Assembly (NCBI GenBank): GCA_937893125.1
Contig: CALBHW010000059.1
Coordinates: 42,717 to 106,716, forward strand
Direction of reading: 5' to 3'
DNA length: 64,000 nucleotides
Origin: an uncultured Clostridia bacterium
GTDB lineage: Bacteria > Bacillota > Clostridia > Christensenellales > UBA1242
Below the pieces are notes generated by a model. It was given only the letters and a program-made list of their open reading frames with translations, was not told the DNA's origin and made no database searches. Numbering within the stretch: the stretch's first letter is position 1; each line of letters begins with the position of its first letter. Both the position numbers and the translations under genes were made by a program. Shown one piece after another: positions 35,624 through 44,600 of the stretch.

Positions 35624-37030
35624 ATGAAAAAAGCATTTATAATAACTGTTTCAATTTTAAGCGTTGTAATCGTGGGACTAATTGTTGCTCTTTCACTTAC
35701 AACGACTAATTTGACATCGACTTCGGCGAGTTTAGAAAGCATTTATCAAAGAAATTTCTATGATTTGGTTGCAAATGTTAATAATATGGAAGTTGAAGTG
35801 AGCAAGCTTATGGTCTCAAATGACTCCACAAGTCAACAGAAAATTTTGAGTAATCTAAAACAGCAATCAAGTGACGCGGAAGGGACTTTAAGTTATCTTC
35901 CAGTGTCGAGTGATGTTCTTATGGAAACAACCCAATTTATGAATAAACTAAACGGATATTGTTCGTCGCTTATAACTTACAAACAAGGAAAAATTGAAGA
36001 TGAAGATTATGTCGCGTTGTCGCAAGTTATGAAAAGTATTGCAAGCATAAAACAAGAATTAAATTCCGTTATGGAAAAAATAATGATGGGTTATAGAATC
36101 TCTGACAATTTGGGCGGTCAAGGCGTCGAAAATGATAATTTTAGCGCAAATTTCTCTTCTTTTTCAAACGACACAATTGCATACCCAAGTTTAATTTATG
36201 ATGGACCATTCTCGGATAGCCTTAATAACAAATCAATTAAGGGGCTTGTGGGCGAAAATATTTCGCAAGAGCAAGCGACTTTAAAAGTACAAGAAATTTA
36301 TGGCAATAACGCAGAAATTTCCTTCAAAAACGAAACGAAGGGGCGTTTTGAAACTTATGACTATCAAGTTAAGTTAAATGATAAGACCTATTTTGTTCAA
36401 ATTACCAAAAAGGGCGGATTTTTATTGACTGTAAGTGCAAATGTTACGGAGCCATCTCAATCAAATGAGCAAGCACAATCGGGGACTGATAGTGGAAGTA
36501 AGCCTAGTACGGATGTTGATGAAAGTATAAAAATAAGTCAAATTGATGCAAAAACTTCGGCAAATGACCGCGCAATTGATTTGGCAACCAAGTTCGCAAA
36601 AGAAAGAGGTCTTAAAGATATGGAATGCGTATGGTCGGCGAGTTCAAATAAAACGGCATATGTCAACCTTGCACCTGTTATTGATGATATAATTATGTAT
36701 CCTGACCTAATTAAGGTAAAAGTTGATTTGACGGATGAAACAATAGTAGGTTGGGAAGCGTCAAGTTACGCATATAACCATGTTGAAAGGGAAGATTTGG
36801 TCGCGACGTTAAGTTCTACAGACGCAAAAAAGAAAGTTAGTTCAAATTTAACTATTGATGACCAAAAATTGTGCGTTATACCGCTAGACTTTGTCGGTGA
36901 AACATTGGCGTATGAATTCTCGGGAGACTACGAAGGCTATAAATATTATTTGTATATCGACGCGTATACGGGCGACCAAGTAAGAGTCCTTAGAGTCATC
37001 CAAACAAACGAAGGCGAGCTTGTTTTGTAA
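35624..37030 (+). CDS. ypeB: Germination protein YpeB
   Basis: YpeB is required for SleB localisation and stability in the spore. The 468-residue product has one N-terminal membrane segment (about 4-26), a long helical region (about 35-165), and PepSY-type units in the second half, seen as ISQEQATLKVQEIYG, YDYQVKLNDKTYFVQITKKGG and, at the end, YKYYLYIDAYTGDQVRVLRV. A serine/glutamine-rich linker lies near residues 275-300. Start ATG follows AAAAGGAG, 12 bases after the sleB stop. A terminator follows. Confidence 0.93.
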   Translation: MKKAFIITVSILSVVIVGLIVALSLTTTNLTSTSASLESIYQRNFYDLVANVNNMEVEVSKLMVSNDSTSQQKILSNLKQQSSDAEGTLSYLPVSSDVLMETTQFMNKLNGYCSSLITYKQGKIEDEDYVALSQVMKSIASIKQELNSVMEKIMMGYRISDNLGGQGVENDNFSANFSSFSNDTIAYPSLIYDGPFSDSLNNKSIKGLVGENISQEQATLKVQEIYGNNAEISFKNETKGRFETYDYQVKLNDKTYFVQITKKGGFLLTVSANVTEPSQSNEQAQSGTDSGSKPSTDVDESIKISQIDAKTSANDRAIDLATKFAKERGLKDMECVWSASSNKTAYVNLAPVIDDIIMYPDLIKVKVDLTDETIVGWEASSYAYNHVEREDLVATLSSTDAKKKVSSNLTIDDQKLCVIPLDFVGETLAYEFSGDYEGYKYYLYIDAYTGDQVRVLRVIQTNEGELVL

Positions 37031-37060
37031 AAAATTTTCAAAACAACTAAATAATGGATA

Positions 37061-37096
37061 AAAAATCCTGTTTTACGGTGTAAAGCGGGGTTTTTT
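37061..37096 (+). terminator. Terminator of the spoIIR-sleB-ypeB operon
   Basis: AAAAATCCTGTTTTAC and GTAAAGCGGGGTTTTTT form a long stem with several G-U pairs and a three-base loop, ending in T residues. Confidence 0.75.
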
Positions 37097-37280
37097 GTGT
37101 TAAAATATGAAAAAATTGTAGAAAAAAAGAAGATAGAGAACTCAAATCACCTAAAAAATTCGAGTTTTTCTTAATTTAAAAAATTTTTTTTGATTTTATT
37201 TTGAAAAATTTTCAAAATAATTATTGCTTTACTTTTTTTTTGATGTAGTTTATACTATCCTTAACTAGGGGTGACAAATA

Positions 37281-38414
37281 GTGGAAAATTTAAACGAAGC
37301 ATCTATGAGACATCTTAGCATCTTTGCTTTGCGTGATATAGCGCGTAATGTCGGTGTTAAATGCCCAACAGTACTAAAAAAAGAGCAACTTATTGACCAA
37401 ATTATGAAAATAATGTCGGGAGAAATCGTCCCTGAAATTCCAAAAAGTAGACAAGGGCGACCACCTAAAAATAGGGCAAAAATCACAGTCTCGAAAGAAG
37501 ATGAAGATTTAAACGCTATTTTTAACGATAAGGAAGTTAAAATTGAGTTTAGTCCAGAAGAAGCAAAATGGCTTTTTTGTGACAATGCGGAAAAAAGTGG
37601 CATTTATGATAATAAATTTGACTTTCGTGATGGTGAAGGGTATGTTAACTTTGTAAATGATAGACTTTATGTCTTTCCTTTTGAAAACAATTATGGTCGT
37701 GATTACGCGATTCTTTTACCAAAAGCGGTTGAACCAACGCCAGCTTTAAGGTCGGGGGACTTGGTTAAGTGCTTGTATAAGTATTCGGAAAATTGTCGAT
37801 TTATGGTTTGTAACAAAATCAAGAATATGCCTGAATTCGAAGCGGAAAGACCATTTTTTGATAGTATTAAGCGTATTATTCCAACTAAACCTATCGAAAT
37901 TTTGTCTAAAAAGGTCAAACTTGGGGACAAAATCATTGTAAAAGTCAACAATTTTAGTGATTATCCTGATGCCGTGAAAAAAATCAATTCACAAGTTAAA
38001 GATTGTACTGTCTTAAATCTTGTTCTTGACTCGCTTGTTGAAGATGATTATTCGGAAGTTGAAACAATGCGTTCATATGCGGGTGACTCGACAAGTAAAA
38101 ACACAATGATTGTTAAACTCGCAACCGACAGAGTTAAAAGGCTTGTCGAAGAAGGCAAAAATGTTGTCCTTTGTATTAACGAACTTTTAAAAATTGTTAA
38201 ATTTCAAAATTATTTGTATGGCTATGATTATGGTTCGGTTAGGACGAGTTCTTTTTCAAGTGTTTTAAGTTTAATTAAACTTGCTGGTGCTTACGAAAAT
38301 GGTGCAACGGTTACTATTTTTGCAATCGTTAAAAATGATAAAGTTTCGCAATGTGGCGATTATCTTTTAAACGAACTAGAGAATATGAATTGCAAAATTT
38401 ACGAAGAATATTGA
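37281..38414 (+). CDS. Rho-like protein with degenerate ATPase domain
   Basis: The GTG start at 37281 follows AGGGGTG at seven bases. The 377-residue protein has a Rho N-terminal helix bundle (about 11-46, LRDIARNVGVKCPTVLKKE), an AT-hook-like GRPP core (59-62), then a Rho OB-type RNA-binding region (about 118-185: EGYVNFVNDRLYVFPFENNY and LRSGDLVKC). The remainder aligns by eye with the Rho ATPase: KRLVEEGKNVVLCINELLKI lies where Rho has KRLVEHGKDVVILLDSITRL, and a C-terminal GATVTIFAIVKND lies where Rho has SLTIIATALID. The P-loop (GKGQRG/GKTT in Rho) is missing and the Walker B aspartate is replaced by asparagine (CINE). It therefore probably cannot hydrolyse ATP. It may modulate termination or bind RNA or DNA in another role. 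Confidence 0.85.
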   Translation: MENLNEASMRHLSIFALRDIARNVGVKCPTVLKKEQLIDQIMKIMSGEIVPEIPKSRQGRPPKNRAKITVSKEDEDLNAIFNDKEVKIEFSPEEAKWLFCDNAEKSGIYDNKFDFRDGEGYVNFVNDRLYVFPFENNYGRDYAILLPKAVEPTPALRSGDLVKCLYKYSENCRFMVCNKIKNMPEFEAERPFFDSIKRIIPTKPIEILSKKVKLGDKIIVKVNNFSDYPDAVKKINSQVKDCTVLNLVLDSLVEDDYSEVETMRSYAGDSTSKNTMIVKLATDRVKRLVEEGKNVVLCINELLKIVKFQNYLYGYDYGSVRTSSFSSVLSLIKLAGAYENGATVTIFAIVKNDKVSQCGDYLLNELENMNCKIYEEY

Positions 38415-38452
38415 TTTTTTTAAAAATAATAGCAAAAAAATTAAAAAATGAT

Positions 38453-38492
38453 AAAAAACGCATTAGATTTGTGATAATCTAATGCGTTTTTT
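38453..38492 (+). terminator. Terminator of the Rho-like gene (first of two sister hairpins)
   Basis: AAAAAACGCATTAGATT and AATCTAATGCGTTTTTT form a perfect 17-bp stem with a six-base loop and a T run. Confidence 0.9.
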
Positions 38493-38589
38493 GTGTTTTT
38501 AAAAGGTCATCATTTTTCTTATATTTAAAGGCGTTACTTTTTAGTTATAGCTAAAAATTTAAATTTTAGTGTAAAGATAGGTTTGTAAT

Positions 38590-38628
38590 AAAAAACACAT
38601 TAGGTTTTAACAATCTAATGTGTTTTTT
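38590..38628 (-). terminator. Terminator of the minus-strand giant gene (second sister hairpin)
   Basis: AAAAAACACATTAGGTT and AATCTAATGTGTTTTTT form almost the same hairpin as at 38453-38492 but with paired changes. It works on either strand and lies 59 bases beyond the stop of the giant gene. Confidence 0.85.
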
Positions 38629-38686
38629 GTATATTTTATCCTTTTAAGAATATTTTTGCTTTTATTCTTACTTTTTTAGGTAAAGC

Positions 38687-41600
38687 CTATTTTACTCTCA
38701 TACGAGTACGAAGTTTAATGATAACAATTATAAGCACTGTAACCGCTACGACTGAGACAATAATAATGATGATTGCAAATGTGTTAAGCGGGTCGGTTTT
38801 GTTGACTCTAAACGATGAAATTGTGTTGCCAGTCTCAGTTTTTACTTGAATGAAGTATGAATATGACCTTGTAAGAGTGAAGGTCGAGATTGATGATGTT
38901 TCATTTTCGTCGATAGCAAATCTTGCAAATTCATAGAACGCGTTTGAGTCTGTATTGTAGACATAAACTACGATATAGCACCTTCCGAGTTGGTTATAGA
39001 TGTAACTTGGATTGTAAGAAACGTCAATATTTGATGTCGTCGTTTCACCATATGGAATGCTACACGAAATTGATGGGACATAGTCGTTAATAAGGAACGA
39101 GTAGGTAAGTTGGTCGGTCGCTTTGTCTCCATATTTTAGTGTCACGGTGTAATAACCATTTCCGCTACGGCTGTCGCTAGAAGAGATAAATAGGGAAGTG
39201 ATTTTGCCGTCTTTTTTGAAATTTGATGTAATGTCAACATTATTTCTCATAACCTTGACGATTTCGTAGCCCGCGATTTCAGAGAACTCGTAGGCAAGTC
39301 TTGCAGATGTCGTGGATAAAATAGTGAAATTATAAACTGCATTTTCAAGTTCGACATTTTTATACGACCCGCTAAATGTCACTACATAACGCCCCGCTTC
39401 GCTGAATGTGTACAAATTGCTTTCTCTTGTAAACTCATAATTTTCATATTTTTGTCCATTTCTAATGACGCTGATGTTATAAGTAAATCCACTTCTCTTT
39501 GTGTAGTCACTATCTAGCTCAAGTGAAACGCTGTCGTTGTAAATCGCGCTTTCTATTGGATTTATTAGATTATCATTATACCTAATATAATAGACAACTT
39601 TTGTTATGATGTATAGAGTATAAACTTCTGGCTCTGTGTCAAAAGAATTCGTTGTAAATTTGTGAACATTGCCCGCAAGGTCCATAAATTTGAGTTTATG
39701 TGTGCCTGCGCCTTTTAAAGTTACATAATTGTAAGCGCTTGTAGTCGATGTAAAGTCAACAATAGTGTAACCGTCATCCATTCCATATTGTTCTAAGCAA
39801 TAGATGTAGTTGCCTTGATTGTACCATTTAAGTTCACTGCCATATTTGAAGCTATCAAAACCAATCACAATTTTGTCGTCTTTAACGTCTGGGCTGTTAG
39901 TGAGTTCTTTTGAAGTTCTGTCCATTGTAAGATCGATACGGCTGTTTGTTCCATAGAATAGTGCGCTTCCAAGAAGGGAAGAGTTCGCGAGAGTTGGAAC
40001 GCGAGTTGTTGCGAAAAGTTCGATTTTTGTTGTTCTTTTCAAACTGTAAACAAGATAAATTGTTGTATAATAATTGGTTGCATAAGAATAATTGATATTA
40101 CGTCTATTTTCGCCTTTTATGTAGCAATCAATCAACTCGTCATTTTCGAACAAGAACTCAATAATATCAAGGTCGATGTTGCTATTATAAACAATTTCCA
40201 TATCGCTTATTGAGTAGTAGTGGTTAAGGTTTGTGACGTTTGCGATGCCGATGTCATTTGGCGAGAAAACATATTGCCCGAGCGAGTTTATTCTAAATCC
40301 GAACGCTTCGAGAAGAACTCTATATGCGCTCTTGTCTCTATCAACAATTTGACTGAGCGCCGTTTTGTCCTTATTTTCGGTCAATTTGTCGTAAATAAGG
40401 TCAAGAAGTCTTTGCTCAGTGCCTTCCTTGTAGGTCGTTGTAATGTCAAGCCTTTCAAGTGAACTTGGGAGGATTTCTTCATTGTTACTTACAACGGTGT
40501 AGAGTGGGAATTCGCCAAATTGTATCGCAAAATAAACATAACGCGAGTTGCCAAGAAGGGAATTTTTAAGTTCTAACATATAAAACCCTTCGTCGACGAT
40601 GACTGAGCCGTTTTGGAGATTTTCCTTGAAAGAGTATGTCCCGTCGTTACTTCTTGTGTACAAAATCGCTTGAGTAACTTGACGCGACTCGCTGTCGTTT
40701 AATAGTTCAAAGTCGCAGTCTGTTATTTGTCCCCAGCCGACTCTTACAATACTGTTAGTAATTTGAGAAGTGCTTTCAAAAGTGGTTGAACCGATTTCAA
40801 CGCTGTCGTCGTTGCCGTTTGTGAGCAAAATCTCTGGTAACTCGTCAAAAATTACGATTTTTACGCTTTTTTGGACGGTATTTGTGATGTCAACATAATC
40901 TATAATAAATTGTGTTGCACCGCCAATTCTATCTTTTGCAGTCGCATTTGAAAAGTCAAATGAAGATGAAAGTGTAAATGTTTTACAATTTTTGTCGGCA
41001 AGCGTGGAAGAATTCCTAACATTTGTGACAGGTTTTCCGTTAACCAAAATTGTGTAAATATTTGCTTCATATGTTACATCGACTGACCCGCCAGTGTAGT
41101 AGGTATTTGTTGTGTTGTCGAGCAAATATTCATTCTCAAACGAAAATTCTTTATCAAAGTCGTTTATAAGATATTCTCCAACATAAAGGTTGTATTCATA
41201 GGTTGTTGCATTGTAATTATCCTTATATATTGCCTTATAAATGCCTTTATCGACGCGATAACCTTTTCCGTTGTCGTTAACTTCTCTAATGTCGTCTTTA
41301 TTAGTAAGATTTAAAACTGTTCGCCACGAGCCTATGTCTTTTGCGTATTGCATAAGGGTAAGATTTGTAAGATAAAGAACGGTTTTTTCAGAGTAAGCAG
41401 GGAACACAAGTTTATAAATTTTTGTGTTTGTTGCCATAATCGTTTCTTCTTTTACAACAGGCGCGCTAAGTTTTGCGGTTGATTTGTTTGTTATAATGCT
41501 AATAGACCTACTTGAAGCAGGGAATGAATAGTTATATGGTTGAAGAGTGAACGAGAATCTGCTGTTTACGGTTTGCGCGTTCATAAATTCGTTAATTGAA

Positions 41601-44600
41601 TATCTTAATTCGTTTATTAAAATGTTATTGTCAGGAACGAGAGTGATATTTTTTTCAAAGTTAACGCCCAAAGTTTCGTTTCTAAGTGTTACAATGCCCC
41701 AGCCAAGTTTTGACGCAAGTTTATTTATTTGGAATGTGATATTTGCCGTCAAATTATCGTCTGTACTTTCTTCATAAGTTTTATTGTCGCTATCAATTCC
41801 GTCGATAACAATAAGTGGCTCATTTGTCGCAAAATAAACCGTGAATGTTCTATAATTTCCAGCATTGTCCTTTTCAATAATTTCGTAGTGACCTTGTGGA
41901 GTAAGGGCGGTTGCAGTTAAAATTTGATTGTACAAGGAGTCGCTTGAATAATTTACTTTGTACCAAGTTGACGAGCCGATGTTTATAATGCCGTTAATGA
42001 GCGTAAGTTCGCTAAATCTAGGATAACTTGCGAACTCTTGACTTGTTGAGTAAATGCTTCCTATCATATCAGGTGTAATGCTTGGATATTCGCCATTATA
42101 TTTGTTGTAACTTCTAACATAGAAGTAAGGCACGGTCTCGTTTTCGTTGTAGGTTAGCGTATAAGTATTTGAAATGCCAAAAGAATAGGTAAGGTTATTA
42201 GGGCTTTTATAGAAAATTGATGTAATGTCTGTATCGTCCGCTTTGAATATATTTTCGTCCTTAAAGTTTTCCGTACTATAGTTTTGATTGATAAATCTTT
42301 CTTCTACTAAAAGTGAATCAAGATTTGTATTTGGCTTTGTTCTATCGACTGTTAAGACATATGTCGATGACCCAAAACTTTGGTTATCAGAGTCGGAAGA
42401 AGTAAGCAAGTCAACCGTGTACTCGTCTTCATTAAGTAAAGTGAAGTAAAGTTTGTAAGTAAATCTATAATAATCTTTTCCGTCAAATGTTTCATATGAA
42501 CTATTTTCGTCATAGAAATTTACTTCTAAATAACACAAATAATCTCTTGTTGCGAGTTCAGTTTTTGTTAAAGTTTGAAGGATGTAACCTTGAGCGGAAG
42601 AGTTAACAATTGCAAGGACACTGCCGTCAGTCGCCATTGCTTTTAACTTTTCTTCACCAAGAGTATTTATAGAAAAGAAATCGTTTTTAAGTTTTGAATA
42701 GATGTTAATTAGGCTTACTTTTGCAAGATATGGCGTCTTACTATCTTCAAAAGCAAGGAAAATTTTGTTAAGTTTATTGTCATCTTCATTTGCACTTGAA
42801 ATTGCAGTTGCGTTTGTGGAATAGAAGCCTTCTTTTTCTGTTGTAAGTTTTGTTGTGTTAAATTTTCCAGTTTTTGCGTCTCCGATATAACTATATCCGT
42901 CAGCCGAAAGGGAAGAGTAGGATATTGAAAATGAGAACGTCATTTGAGTAGGATTTTGATTGTATAAAACGCTTGTGCTTGAACTTAGAGTATATCCCGT
43001 GTTGTCTGAAATGGTTAGGGTATAGTCGCCTTCTTCTTTTAGTACAAAAAATCCTTGTGGGTTTGTAGTTGAAACAAGTTTAGAGCAAGTGAGCAAGCCA
43101 CTTGTGCTATCAAAACCGTCTGCGACAAAAGTTGTTACAGCATTATTTTTGCTTGTAAATTCGATTGAGAAGTTAAGATAAGAAAAATCAAATTTGCTAG
43201 CAATATATCCGCTAGAAGTTTTAAGAATGTACTTGCTGAATGGAACATTTATTTTAACTGGAACAAGGTTTGTGACAAGTTTATCAATACCAGTACTCAT
43301 TTTGTCAAAATCAACAAAAGTCCAAGGGCTTTCATCTCCAAGAGTGAGTGAAATTTCGTTACCAACGCCTTTTGTTTTGTCAATAACCTTGTTGTTGTCG
43401 ACATAAACTTCATATGTTCTTTCAATTCTATCAAAAGTGAAAAGGTTAATGTATGTGTCAGTCTCTGTCTTATAATATGTTCCGCCTGTCCCAACATATT
43501 TATATTGTGGATTGCCGTTTGAATCCACGCCGTCGTAGTCGTACTCGCCACCGATATATCTTCTTGTGACGACATATTTTCCTGGTTTTGTCTCACCAAG
43601 AGTGTTCATATTTATGCCGTCGATTACATAAACATTGTTGCTCTTTTTTTCTTGGCGGGCAAGCATATCAATACTTTCGCCGTCCGCTAGTTTTGAAAAT
43701 GGATATGTGTTTTGGTCATATCCTGCGTCGGTAGGGGATAGAGCAAAAGGATAATAAGTGTAGGTTAGGCTTGCGATTTGATAATATTTTGCTTCAATTT
43801 CGTCGTTTATTAGTTCGTATTCAAATCTAAGAGTGCTTAAATTTGTTCCAGCGCCCTTCTCAATGTAAATTGGTTGGTCTGGTTGATTGTATGCGTAGAA
43901 TGCCGTTTTGACTTTTTCAAAATTCATATTTATTCTACGTGTAAACGAAAGGTCGCTATGATTTACAATTGTGAACTCATAATTTGCTTCGCCCGAGAAT
44001 TTTCTCAAAAGTTCAGGCTCGTCTTGCTTGTAAATTCCGACATTATAGTTTCCGCTATTTATTACTTGTGAACCTGTTTCGCCCGTTTTATTGTTAATTG
44101 AAGTTGGTGCATAAACATAATCGTATCTTTGGTTTGCAATGACTAGGTAGTAGTTGTCACTTCCCGCATAGAAAAGGTTTTCGCCTTGATTGAGTTTTAT
44201 ATAGTCGCTAAGTTTGAAGAGAACATCTTGCTTAAAATCAAATTCGATGTTTGAAACTGTTGACAAAACCCCGCCGTTATCAAGGTCGTACGCACTAAGG
44301 CAACTTCTGTTGTCAATTTCAATTTGGATAGGAGACGTGCCGTTAATGTCTGAACTAAACCCGATTGCTTTGTGTGTTCCAAAATACAAATAGGTGTTTG
44401 TGTTTACAAAATTATTTGGGTTGTCGCTAGGATTAAATGTGTTGATCCAAGTACTGTTTTCTACGCTTCCCGACCATTCGCCTTGTGCGATTGCTGGAAG
44501 GGAAGAGTCAATAAGAACCGCCACCGAAGTGTAGTTGCCCGCTTGGTCATAAATAAAGAAGTAGTACAATCCCTCCTTGTCAAAATAGTTGTTAATGTTA

